A DNA stretch of 64,000 nt, taken from contig CM057158.1 in assembly GCA_029962745.1 (NCBI GenBank), forward strand, positions 5,016,602 to 5,080,601. The letters are read 5' to 3'. Positions 51,501-60,560 of this stretch are shown one piece after another. The first letter of the stretch is position 1. Every line of letters begins with the position of its first letter. The DNA comes from Echinometra lucunter (lineage: Eukaryota > Echinodermata > Echinoidea > Camarodonta > Echinometridae). The position numbers and the translations under genes were made by a program. The notes below the pieces were generated by a model, which saw nothing but the letters and a program-made list of their open reading frames with translations, ran no database searches and was not told the origin of the DNA.

Positions 51501-54321
51501 AAAACATCTGGAGAAGGGGCTCTTCATGATCTGCACATATAAACTCTTACATGTCATAACCCATAACAGAAGGTCTCAAATTTGAGACTACAGAAACTGC
51601 AGTCTACAGAGTCTATAGGCCTTGTACTGTATACACAACAAGGGTCCGACAAAGTCAGGCTACACTCAGCTCAAGGCTTTATAGAATTGATGGTTTGACG
51701 GTTTATTTTGAAGAACTGCTCATAAGAAAGCATGTGTATGCTTGTCAGTATGCAACCAGGTGACCTAAAACTTTAAGTCATATCCGAGTGACTTGATAAT
51801 AAGTACTGATGCCTTACCAAAGGACACTATTTTACCAACTTGTTTTTTAACCCAAGACCCAGGACAAGTTATAAGATTTTCCTACGATAAGAGGATGCTG
51901 ATTCTTTATCATTTTTTTGTTTGAAAACGATGCTCAAACATTAGTTTCACTATACAACGTTTCATTATACGTTTCATATGGTCTTCATTTAGGGATACAA
52001 TAAATTTAGGTAGTCTGGACAGGCAGGAAGCATCCATACAGAGTCTGTGTCTCCAGACTAGGCTTGCTGTGTCTTCATTAATCAAGACAGGGCTGGGACC
52101 CCCAGGCCAGGAGGAGAATGCAAATGGAACAGCTGACGACTCTTGATCGCATTCAAATGAAGTGCTGGAAACTGAGCCATCTTCTGACAAGTCCACTGAA
52201 TTTGATGTTGCCAGAAGACTAATATTAAGATCCAATACTTGGGACAAAAGATATTGCTACAGAAAAGTAGAAAACATAATGGTTTATTGGATTGGAGTCA
52301 AACGATACTACCATGCCAGTAACTGAAGTCCAATTTGGGGGCAAATGCAGCTACTAGAAAACTAAATGTCCCAGATGAGGAAAAGTCACAATACAGGAGA
52401 ATTTGCAAATTTGGAATCATGTTTTTTGTGCGTTGTATGAATTACATTAAGGCACTTCACATTTAAAATTCACGCTTTTGAGTCCATAATAACCAATAGC
52501 TTTTTGCTATTCAAGAGGCAGATCATCAAAATACAAAGCACAAAATTTTATGGCATATTCTTTAATTCCCAACTTCAATCCTGGACCCTATCCTAACCCT
52601 AACCCTCACCCTACTTGAAACCCCAAAGCTGGCTTGCGACCCTGAACCCTTCACTTAATGAAATAAATCCTGGGGATACCTCACAATGACAATGCAACAC
52701 AAATCAAACAACATTCTGAAATCTCACAGTTTTCAAAGAATAATATTGTCCAGCCACATCTCTGTTATCTGATGTTTGCTAGTTTCCCACTAAAGCAAAA
52801 AAGATTAGAGCTTTCTACCTGAAAAGATAGAAGGCTACGCAATCAATCAACTGATAAATCTATCCAAACTGCTCTCTCTAAATGCAATTTATTTAATATC
52901 AGAAACAATATCCCTTTTATGGTCTTCAGATTCTGATTTTCAATAAATGATGACAAGAATTTCTTTCTATAGGAAAGATAAGTCTGAGAGCATTACCTGC
53001 AGCAAGATCGATCGGTGAGGCAAGTAATATTAGTAATCATAATTTGGCCTTTTCAAAAATGTCCACAGACAGACTCTTTAATATGGTAGCTAGATTCAGG
53101 CAGCAATAAAGTGACTGTTGCTATGGCAACAGACAGACTGCAGAAAAGGCAAATCTAATGCATGACTTCACAAATATCATTACTTGATAAATTCTTTTCA
53201 TAAATCTAGTTGATTTACCATTTTATGACATCTGCTCAGGCGACAAATGGTCTGCAGTTGATTTCATTCAATAATCCGATTCCCTTCAATAATCCGATTC
53301 CCAAGTTCCATCCTGGACAAAACACACAAACCCTAACCCTTACCCTCATAACCATAATAATCATGTACATGCACTCAGTGTAGCCTCATCAGTATTTATA
53401 CTGCACTTCTTGAGATCCTTACTAATATAACCCCAGCATTGCTAGATATCCATTTACAGCTGGATCGAGAGTGACAAATTTAGGTACCGGTAAAACATCT
53501 TGCTCAAGTACACGTACATCAGCAAGAGTGAACCCAGAGCCTCTTGTATGAAAGTCAACAGAATTCATCAATACACCACAGCAACCCCACAAACTAACCC
53601 TTACCCCACACCTAACCTGCAGTAAAATTTCAAACAACCCTAACCCCAACCCTATACCTTCAACAAAATGAAGCTCAGAGCAAATGTCACTGTAGCATGT
53701 GTCTCCAGAGCAAATACATGTATAAAGACAATATTCACAGAGCTCCAAGTCCATGATGCCATGATGAATGCTCATAGCAATCCAATATTAACATCCCTGT
53801 CATGGCAAAAAATGTAGCACTCCAGCACAATGGGGACCCATTTTCACAAGGATGGAGATTGGCAAAAAAAAATTATGTCTTGCCAAAGGATGTTAAAGCT
53901 GGACTCTGGTTTGAACCTGCAACTGATGGATTTAGAATCCAGTGAATGAACCGCTATACTACAACATGTCCATTTATAGGTCAACTTACCATCATGTGAC
54001 GCACTGACATAGATGCGGATCATCTTTGGCTTGACCTTGCATTTCACCACCGATATCCTCCCGAGGAGCATGTTACGGACCTCATCATCGTAAAGCGACA
54101 GGTTTGGATGGGACGAGGACGACTTGTCAGGAGGCGGTTTCCCAGGTGATGGCGATGGCTGGGGCATTGGCACAGGCGGTTCTTGCCTGACTTGCAAGGG
54201 TTCAGGCTGAGGAGGCGGGGTGATCTCATGATGGGGCGGGTTACTGGGTTGCTTGTCAGGGTGGGGAGGATCCTTGTGGGTTTCCTCAGAGGATGGTTGG
54301 CTGGTGCAATGGGTGCCCAAG
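36322..54321 (-). CDS. NACHT and WD40 repeat protein (NWD1/NWD2-like STAND NTPase), 5' end incomplete
   Basis: Exons: 53990-54321, 46287-46489, 45593-45851, 44666-44829, 43875-44097, 41731-42071, 41003-41209, 38796-40541, 37637-37821, 37015-37139 and 36322-36539. All have AG/GT borders and matching phases, giving 1334 residues from the first exon found. Residues 1-75 are proline-rich. About 100-300 is DUF4062-like (RIYVSASHD, SEVERSALMEKIYP, DLHWG). The NACHT NTPase has a Walker A GCTGCGKS at 444-451 and a Walker B LVVVIDGLD at 530-538. A helical region of about 580-960 and a WD40 region of about six to seven blades to the C-terminus follow. STAND proteins of this build use nucleotide-driven oligomerisation for signalling; this one's ligand and role are unknown. 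Human NWD1 and NWD2 are longer (about 1560 and 1740 residues). The first exon begins mid-codon after an acceptor, so an upstream exon with the start is missing. Confidence 0.92.
37015..37139 (-). CDS. NACHT-WD40 gene, WD40 exon
   Basis: Acceptor CTCTCCAG, donor GTAAAAAC (weak). Encodes one blade, LEGHTHPVDRLYLSDNGTVC through TIRAWDLQKG. The phases on both sides agree. Confidence 0.9.
37637..37821 (-). CDS. NACHT-WD40 gene, WD40 exon
   Basis: Acceptor ATCCATAG, donor GTAAGTTC, phase 0 to 2. Encodes parts of two blades (FVIVYDLQSGQLFKKW and CVAISSEGMCVVNGCEDSSI then LVWDLASG). Confidence 0.93.
38388..38540. repeat. inverted and direct repeat cluster with two TGACGTCA palindromes
   Basis: GGGTACCCACTTTGACGTCA is followed at once by its own inverted form and recurs at about 38517-38536 as GGGTACCCACTTTTACGTCA. 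Perfect TGACGTCA (CRE-type) sites are at 38402-38409 and 38413-38420. GCGCGC-rich sequence lies between. It is inside an intron of the NACHT-WD40 gene. Confidence 0.7.
38796..40541 (-). CDS. NACHT-WD40 gene, large central exon (582 codons)
   Basis: Acceptor ATATTGCAG, donor GTTAGCAATC, phase 0 at both ends. Encodes the end of the NACHT module, a helical region (residues about 578-960, including a winged-helix-like FREVVTKQYLSNEKDRVQLH stretch) and the first WD40 blades (ELIVWDVVTQKPVRTLKG, LKIYNLDTG, LLVWDLNARKL). It is the largest exon of the gene and intact throughout. Confidence 0.95.
41003..41209 (-). CDS. NACHT-WD40 gene, Walker B exon
   Basis: Acceptor TTTTTACAG, donor GTTTGTATATG, phase 0. 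Encodes the Walker B strand LVVVIDGLDQF and the sensor-like KMVLTTRG. Confidence 0.94.
41533..41561. repeat. (TA)n microsatellite
   Basis: About 14 TA units in the intron between the Walker A and Walker B exons. Confidence 0.95.
41731..42071 (-). CDS. NACHT-WD40 gene, Walker A exon
   Basis: Acceptor GGTTTTCAG, donor GTAAGGCC. Encodes a linker helix (HRRLHAELQHHTALCQKHVE) and the P-loop VLHGCTGCGKSAIAA followed by VVRFVGSSPESSTPNQVFRS, a typical NACHT sequence. Confidence 0.95.
42072..43329 (-). other. NACHT-WD40 gene intron, non-repetitive part
   Basis: The intron runs from 42072 to 43874. This part is AT-rich and without exon signals. A minus-strand frame of 159 codons (43100-43579) arises from a SINE-like tail and a minisatellite in the remaining part and is not a gene. 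Confidence 0.5.
43330..43465 (+). mobile_element. SINE-like 3' end
   Basis: GAGCCGGGGTAATTTTGGAG leads, after about 50 bp, to GTGCACTATATAAATATCCA and an ATT-rich tail (43438-43463). This matches the style of SINE tails ending in a CGCTATATAAAT-(ATT)n pattern that are widespread in marine invertebrate genomes. The recognition is from memory of the pattern, not a database hit. Confidence 0.45.
43466..43694. repeat. 11-bp minisatellite (TTTTGTAGCCG)n inside a foldback
   Basis: About six direct copies of TTTTGTAGCCG at 43505-43580, then inverted copies (CGGCTACAAAA-like) at 43612-43665. The flanks CACAGTGA and TCACTGTG near the two ends are also inverted. Confidence 0.75.
43875..44097 (-). CDS. 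NACHT-WD40 gene, pre-NACHT exon
   Basis: Acceptor CCTGAACAG, donor GTGAGTGA. Encodes LTKRLHTKVNEGNYLPFEVN and FCSQVHTVVKELIDRAIAER, a helical linker between the DUF4062-like region and NACHT. Confidence 0.92.
44666..44829 (-). CDS. NACHT-WD40 gene exon
   Basis: Acceptor CTCATTCAG, donor GTAAGAGAC, phase 1 to 0. Encodes LEMEIEKGVFSPE and HRVFKGIDTNDSSASNYLDL. Confidence 0.9.
45269..45590. repeat. (CAT)n / (ATC)n trinucleotide repeat, over 300 bp
   Basis: Imperfect CAT, TAT, ACC and AGC triplets filling the intron directly beside an exon of the NACHT-WD40 gene. On the minus strand the repeat starts immediately after the GTAAGT of the 5' splice site (45587-45592). Ile, Thr and Met homopolymer-like frames across it are by-products. 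Confidence 0.95.
45593..45851 (-). CDS. NACHT-WD40 gene exon
   Basis: Acceptor CCAATCTAG, donor GTAAGTGATG, phase 0 to 1. Encodes SFLNQKYERCMCPFRILASA and CYQLDSN.TPPVYVYQD, part of the DUF4062-like N-terminal region. Confidence 0.92.
46137..46235. repeat. dispersed repeat fragment (copy 1)
   Basis: Shares ACCCA(T/C)TGAA, AGATAACTTG(A/G)ACT and GTACTCAA with 63750-63838, in the same order and spacing. Confidence 0.55.
46287..46489 (-). CDS. NACHT-WD40 gene, DUF4062-like exon
   Basis: Acceptor TTCTGTAG, donor GTGAGTTTG, phase 1 to 0. Encodes SEVERSALMEKIYPGLREYC and FDVVDLHWGIWD. Joining it to the upstream exon restores the family motif RIYVSASHD-D-SEVER. Confidence 0.94.
47675..48308. mobile_element. 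~630 bp inverted-repeat element
   Basis: GGGGCAAGTCCAAG and TTATGTCCCAT near the left end are answered by ATGGGACATAA and CTTGGACTTGCTC at the right end. Further inside, GTAATTCCGTCAC and GACACGGAATTG also oppose each other. No coding frame. Boundaries are approximate. Confidence 0.5.
48312..48347. repeat. G-run with quadruplex-forming potential
   Basis: GGGTGGGAG followed by a run of about 17 G and further GGGGG blocks. Confidence 0.9.
49411..49553. mobile_element. foldback element, TTGGATGGCT ends
   Basis: TTGGATGGCT, ATACCAG.GAATATTCCAC and TAGGGC.AATATTGCAC on the left are mirrored on the right, giving arms of about 60 bp around a short loop. Non-coding. Confidence 0.7.
50199..50314. 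repeat. opposed G(15+) and C(15) runs
   Basis: A G run at 50199-50213 and a C run at 50299-50313, about 85 bp apart and able to pair. This may be a small foldback or chance. Confidence 0.6.
51909..52256 (-). other. unexplained 115-codon open frame with a strong acceptor
   Basis: After the acceptor TTTTCTGTAG the frame QYLLSQVLDLNISLL runs open to a stop at 51909, through segments such as SWPGGPSPVLINEDTASLVW and LPKFIVSLNEDHMKRIMKR. The base composition is richer in GC than the flanks. It does not fit in phase after the exon at 53990-54321 (it would read a stop within about ten codons). It may be a transposon relic, an exon of a nested gene, or chance. I do not recognise it. Confidence 0.25.
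53901..53971 (-). tRNA. tRNA-like sequence (Gln-like, CTA anticodon), probably a pseudogene or SINE head
   Basis: 71 nt. The ends GGAC...GTCC pair as an acceptor stem. An A-box-like TAGTATAGCGG is present, the anticodon arm CTGGA-TTCTAAA-TCCAT gives anticodon CTA, and GGTTCAAACC is a B box. The arrangement resembles eukaryotic tRNA-Gln. The T stem and part of the D stem do not pair well, so a functional tRNA is unlikely. Confidence 0.4.
53990..54321 (-). CDS. NACHT-WD40 gene, first exon found (proline-rich N-terminus)
   Basis: Acceptor GTTTTACAG and donor GTAAGTTG; starts with the last base of a codon and ends in phase 1. Residues 1-75 are rich in Pro, His, Gln and Ser. Then comes SLYDDEVRNMLLGRISVVKC and the first strand of the DUF4062-like region (MIRIYVSASHD). 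In-frame ATGs inside the exon lie too deep to be the likely start. Confidence 0.88.
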
Positions 54322-54850
54322 CTGTAAAACACAAAAATATCAAAGATAAAACACTGAGTACTCATATAAGTTCCAAAAATGTATTACAAAATCAATGTGA
54401 ATAATTAATTGTGCTATGTAAGTTGTTGCATAATTCAGACCAGCTAACTGCAAAAATGAAATAATTTGCTGCAAGCTGCATACATGTACACTGAACTTTG
54501 CCAACGCCTGTTACATCCTGACTAATAGAGAATGTACAATATGTGGGTGTGCGTACAGGTATAGTTCTGAGTTTTGATGGAATGTTTTTGTTTTGTTCAC
54601 TGTGCTCTAATCAACAATTATGCATTTCACTTTTTTCCTGCATCATTTGGTAGATGCTATTACTTTTAATTTTACACATTTTCCTTTTTCCTGCATCATT
54701 TGGTAGATGCCATCATTTCCATGAACTGCATGTAACTTTTGTAGAGTTTTGAAAAAGCAAGAAGCCAAGAAATGTTACCATTATCAAAACCCAAGAATAT
54801 CTCCAAGTTCAACAATGCCACTTATGTCAGATTGTAAAATACTCAAATCA

Positions 54851-54978
54851 GGGGGGTGTAATATAAAGAGATACAATCAATCTTACAATCAATTGTATCT
54901 CTTTAGTACATGGTTTGCCATAGACTTATGATTGATATCAATCGTAAGATTGATTGTATTTTTTATGTTACACCCCCC
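54851..54978. mobile_element. foldback MITE, GGGGGGTGTAA ends
   Basis: The left end GGGGGGTGTAATATAAAGAG and the right end TTTTTATGTTACACCCCCC oppose each other. ATACAATCAATCTTAC recurs inverted inside. About 128 bp, non-coding. Confidence 0.75.
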
Positions 54979-57900
54979 AGATGAGATATAGGTTTTAGTT
55001 GATTATGTAATCTCTAAAGGCTTGTTTAGCGGCAAAAAGCATCTAAATGAAATGTGTTGGTGTTTTTTTGTTTTTTTTTACTGTACAAAATAAAATGGCG
55101 AGTAGGAATGAGTGACACAACAAACGACCTATGCACATTCTTTGTCAATGTCCACTGTATGCTGTATTAAAGATACCAAAATGTGACATGCAGTATCATA
55201 ATTTCCAACTATACTGCTTTAGGAGGTAGACTATGTACAGCCTTTCATGGAAACCACCCATGACTTTGAAATGTCTTTTCAGTAGAAATTACCCCTTTCG
55301 ATAATTCAATGACCCACCAGTATATTTTGGTACCAGTGCATTAATCAATCACTCTATTACCCATCACACTTAAAATGATTTTTTTTTTTTTTTTTTTTGT
55401 ATGAGGTCATTAAACTTCAAATTTCAAAAAGCCAAACAGATTTTCAAAAACATTTACCCCAATCTATACATAGTGTCATATTAATCACATTTAAAAAGCA
55501 AGAATTCAAAGTGCATCATGACACACATTTCTAGTTTCCAAATATCACAACTGGAAAATTTATGAATGTACATGTCTTCACAATTTTTTTGTTCTGCACA
55601 TGTCTTCATGATCGCTTTTTTAAGTGAGAACATTTCCTTATAGATTTCAGAGCTGTAAGGAAGATGAGGAAAGTATGTATTTAGAGTTCCAGAGCTTCAG
55701 TTGTATCCAAAACACTTTTATGGAATACATTTTCAAACAAAAGAGTGCCAGAAAATAGGACAATTTTACTTTAAAATTTGAGGTTTACAGCTTTGTGAAG
55801 AAGCCTTTCAAAAGTATGTTTGATTTTTCCTTTCAAGTCTTGACCCTTATCTAAAACCGCTGTCACTACAGTACATCTTCTCAGAAACTTCCCACTGATA
55901 TACTGGTACCACTACTTACTTTAAAATAACTGCAGAATTATCACCCATCAATGACACTTTAATGTCTACAAATTTGGACAGTCAGTTTACAATTGTCCAA
56001 ACCTTGTGGCCAAAAGTGATGATCAGAGCTCTTCTTCAACACATGTTGGATAGATGACTCCAAAAGATGTACTGCGTAACTTTCTATATACTATACTTTC
56101 GTGATGTCTGACACTGGTACTGAATGTTACACATTTGTCAAGATTTTCTGGTAGAAATGCATTTTGTTTTAGTTTATGGTAAATCACATTGATTCTTTGT
56201 ATTATAAAGTTCCTACGATACAGATATAATTTCCTCAAATGTTTTATCAAAGGTTTGATCACATACATGTAGAAAGCACTTTGACTAGTCTCCTCAAAGT
56301 TTTAGACCCTCAATCAAATATCAAATACCGGTACTCGTGGGTTCAGTTTCTATATGGCGCACAACATTAGTGCACTTCCTTATGATCTTGCCTGTTATAA
56401 ATTCAAGACATTTCTGAAACATACATTTCCGAGAAACTGGTGATATATATATAATCCACTTTCAGTACGATTTCATTTTCTCTGAATGTCCTTTGAATTG
56501 AAAGATTGAGACTCTTTATGTTTGAGGCGGGGGAAAGTCTGGTGAGAAAAAGATGACCTTTCCAAGCCTATAGTTTCTTTGGTGAGTCAAGACTGGTATG
56601 TTATTTAGCATAACGTTTCTCACCATGCGGCACTGCCCTCTCATGTCACAGAATTGAATTCTAGTTGAAGGTGGACATGGAGTGGGGGGGGGGGGGGGTG
56701 GAAGAGAATAGTTATGGACAATGACATTCAAGCTTACACCTATTGCCTCAAAGCTCATGTACATGCTCATTTCATAGTTCATCCATGATTTCTGGTGAAT
56801 TTTAGTGTAAACATCTGAAAGGAAAACTAGATCATGACTAATTGTATACACTGCTTTACACTGCTACACACTAGGACTAGGCTATTCCATTCCTACAGCC
56901 CTCCAATAGCCTCAGCACTTCATTTGGAGATATCAATTCTAACTGTTACACACAAGAACCCTCCCTGGCTTCACAGTGTTCACACATGTGTAGTTTCTGG
57001 AGTTTATGTCTCTGGCCCAATAATTTGTTGTCTGGTTGCCTCTCCTTTGTTTAATATTAAACTTGAGAGCTTTTGGTACCGCATTTTGATTTTTGTGCAT
57101 TAGAATTTAGGCTGGCCTCGGGCCTCGGACCAGCCCGAGGCTGGCCTTTCAGCCACTGTAAACAGGGTCTGAGATGTACATGTACATCCATACTGACAAA
57201 TGTACTTCTTTTGCACAAATAAAGATGTGAAAGTCCCGACTCCCAAAGCTGAAATATATTACGAAGTATCTGGAGGGAAACCCCCATTGTCTCCATACAT
57301 GGACACATGACAGATTTTGAAACTATAGCTTTGTGAAACCTATACAGAACTTAGAGCTAATACCAAGTAACACTAGCATGCAATTATGGACTCCAGCATC
57401 TCCGCTCAACATCATTTTATTGATTTTACGATCAACGTTCGACTGTCACCATGGCAACTAATGTATCACTTGGTGCATAAAGTTTCTTCAGAGTTATCTG
57501 GTCATGTGATATCATATTGGGAAAAATCTCAGGTTCAAAATAAATGAGAATAAGGAGAACTTTCTCACAAACATAGAGAAACAAAAGAAGGCCTCTAGTC
57601 TACCTACTTAAGACCCTTATTTTGTTTTGAGATTGGAAGCAAATCCTACTCGAAGTCATGCACATGTAGGCCTCCACACAGAATACTTAATAGCCTCAAT
57701 CAAATTGGAGATCAATAATCAAATAAATCAATCAAAGCAATCACGTTCTCTGTGTTCAGTCCATAAGCAACTACAATGTTGATAATTGCTACAAAGAATC
57801 TTAAGTTATTTAAAAACTTTATCATCAAAAAGAACATTGTGTATTACAAATTCTTTTTTGCATTAAGGTATCTACTACAAGATCTCCACAACAGTTTTGT

Positions 57901-58091
57901 ACATACTGAAATATTGTACATAAAGAAATAATAAACCTACCTGAGTATATATGAGTTCATAAGGGTGGAATGCTAAATCTCATAACCAATACAAGTTTTC
58001 AATCTTTACTTTACAAAAACAGCAATTCTTAAGAATCCGAACTCCCTGATCAGCATCTCAAATCTCCTTTAGATGACTGTGTATCATGTCA

Positions 58092-58300
58092 CTATAACAT
58101 ACCTGCCAACCCCTGACAGCCAAGAAATAAAGAACAAATTATCAAGAAATTATCAAAAATAGGAAGATTCCTAAATTTCCTATTCAATACTACAGACAAA
58201 TTTGTACAGAAATAGGAACACAAAGGTTAAAATGGCAAATTTCTTTTCCCCAAAATGGGAATATTCCTATTTAATAGGAACAGTTGGCAGGTATGCTATA
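58092..58300. mobile_element. dispersed element, CATACCTGCCAAC ends
   Basis: About 200 bp with short terminal inverted repeats ACATACCTGCCAAC / GTTGGCAGGTATG. The interior carries AAAAATAGGAA-like words in both orientations. A degenerate copy lies at 25738-25925. Non-autonomous. Confidence 0.7.
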
Positions 58301-59997
58301 ATTTGAAAAAGTGATACACATCTTGTTTTTATATTCTTCAACACAAGATATATGCAACGCCTGAGAAAACTGAAACTAAATGTACTACATCCTTGCCTGC
58401 AATGACCAAGGAGAGTGACAATCCTAATAAATGAACTTTATTCATATGTGCAGATCACATAAGACACTTGGTAGGACAAGATCTTATTGTGACCAGCCCA
58501 TTCACACTCGAGAGATAAACATGAGTGAATAAACCATATTCAACCCTTGTAATGTGAACTGGCTCCCAGGTCATTGCATGATTCATAGCATTACTAAACC
58601 CATACTGCAGCCATGGTAAAGGGGCAAGACCAACTGTCTTGTCTCATCATATCTTTCATGTATCACTCGTTACTGTTATTTTGCACATAATTTTCTTATG
58701 ACATTCATGTAAATTGCTCAAATTTTGTACAATAACCTGTGGAGACATATTAATCCTCACAATGCTCTATAGAGTGTGAAAAGGGCATTACAATGTAACT
58801 GTTGTCTAATTCGTCTGAAAGGTGTCATGCAAGAAAAGGGGAAGGTTTATTGTGGTTTTTCTGTAGGTTAGCAATTTTATAAGAGTGAGCCACAAGCCAC
58901 AATAACGACAGTCACTTATCAACCAAAGAAATAAAACATCAAGATAACTTGGGTTGAAGTTTTTGGAAAAAAAAATCACAGCTTAAAAAATGATCAATTT
59001 TTAGAAAAAAAAATGAATAGAGGTTAGTTACCTGTATTGCAATTCCACTCCACATTACCAACTGACAGACTTTATATCTTTATTCAAAAACTTCTGACCA
59101 ATTTTAACAACCAAGGAACAAATAAAAAAGAAAGAAAGAGAAAAAACTTTTGGACAGTCTGTTAAGTGTTTAATGTACATGTAATTTGGCACGCTGTAAA
59201 GTGGGGTACAGCATAACCAGGTTGTGTAGCGCCATCAGAATACAGTAATACAATGTTGTCATTTTGTCATGGTGACTTTTATGCCATAATTGGTGATAAC
59301 AACATCAATACCGAATTTCCTTATGACGGCATATGAAGGCATATGACGAGAAATTTCTTAAATTTGTTCAAATCTTTTTGCAGAAAACAGTAAAAAAATT
59401 ACTTTCACACCAGGTACCAAACACAGCATCATGTGTAATCACTCTTGGTTATTACTAGCACAGAGATGCCAACCTTCTGAAAAGCGTTGCAGTAATTTGA
59501 GGAATGAAAAAGGGTATTTTGGGAGGAAAAACAGTATTTTCACCTTTTCTCCAATAGACGTGTGTAGTAATCAATTTGGGGAAAAAAAGTGTTTTCCACG
59601 AAAACCTGCAGTATTTTTGAAAATAAACAGTACAAAATACTACAAAGAAGAAACAGCTCGGATTCTGCCAACAAATGTTCACTGTAGGACCTACTGCCAG
59701 TGCCACATGAAGTTACCAGGTATAAATTTTACCATGATTTTTGCTCTTTCTGCTCATGTTGTATCTGTAATTCAAGGCCTTGTGGATCCAAAGATAATTC
59801 ACAAAAGCAAGAGTGATAGGTCACACATGAACTGATCTTCTGAACCAGAAGGTACTGTTTAAGACAACATAGATCTGCAACATGGAACATTATCTCAGCA
59901 TATTCATGCAGCCCAGCTCTGCTCACATGCAAGCAAAGGACTTCATTAACATCATCCTCCTGATCGCAAGGAGTCGGGGAGTGTCCGCATATATTAC

Positions 59998-60084
59998 ATT
60001 TGCTTGATGACATCATCAGCAATGCTCAGCATGATCGGCCAGTGGGCAGGGTAATTGACTTTGGAGAGGCAACGCTCCTCTCCG
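59998..60084 (-). CDS. coding-looking exon, candidate upstream exon of the NACHT-WD40 gene
   Basis: Acceptor CATTGCCACCAG preceded by a long pyrimidine tract; donor AT|GTAATATG. The 87 nt encode GEERCLSKVNYPAHWP and IMLSIADDVIKQ with strongly protein-like codon use. The exon ends with two bases of a codon, which is the phase needed by the exon at 54321. If the donor is not used, the frame stops at once (TAA at 59994-59996), which would make it the last exon of another gene. An internal ATG (MLSIADDV) could be the start. I do not recognise the sequence. Confidence 0.45.
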
Positions 60085-60349
60085 CTGGTGGCAATGAAGA
60101 GAGAAAGAAAGGTTTGTACGGACCAAGAAAAATTCTCATGCCAACAGAATGTTTTCAAATGCTGTTTGCAAAGTATGGAAGGGGACATGAAACATCAATT
60201 CACTTGGAGAAAGTGCATTTAAATTGTGAACATCAGTAATATACTTTTATGTTCATTTATTGCTCTTCAAAAATGGGAAGAGTAGCATCCTCTAAACCAC
60301 TTCACAATTTTTACTTACCATGTTTTTCTTCATATTTCAAACAGTTTAC

Positions 60350-60560
60350 CTACCTCTCTCTCTCTCTTCACATATTCACCTCTTCTCTTATATCTCATCT
60401 TTGAACTGCAAGGAGTTTCATCCAGTCTTAATTCCTCCATCTTGCCTCTTTCTTGCTCGCTGCCCAGCTTTCTCTTTCTCTTTTTTTCCTCAGTGTCTGT
60501 CTGTCGAGCTCTCTCCCTATCTCCTTCCCACCCCCTCCCCTTCACTTTCCCTTCTTCCTA
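60350..60560. repeat. polypyrimidine tract
   Basis: CT- and TTCC-rich on the plus strand, with a pure CT run at about 60353-60368. Confidence 0.8.

Larger units (their letters stand above)
46490..53989 (-). other. 7.5-kb intron of the NACHT-WD40 gene
   Basis: The exons on either side join to a conserved motif without a gap, so nothing constitutive is missing. The intron holds foldback elements (47675-48308, 49411-49553), G and C runs, telomere-like CCCTAA words and a tRNA-like sequence. An unexplained open frame lies at 51909-52256. Confidence 0.75.
54322..59993. other. probable 5' intron of the NACHT-WD40 gene
   Basis: No confident exon. Contains a 53-bp-spaced duplication of TTTTTCCTGCATCATTTGG (54632 and 54685), a foldback (54851-54978), a T run (55380-55398), a G run (about 56684-56699) and the dispersed repeat at 58092-58300. 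Confidence 0.4.

Noticed and set aside
53422..53775. 117-codon minus-strand frame
   Set aside because: Looks like decayed SINE and telomere-like repeat text; no splice context.
59431..59835. 134-codon plus-strand frame
   Set aside because: No domain. It contains decayed repeat text similar to the CATACCTGCCAAC element (ATGCCAACC start) and overlaps an equally open opposite frame.
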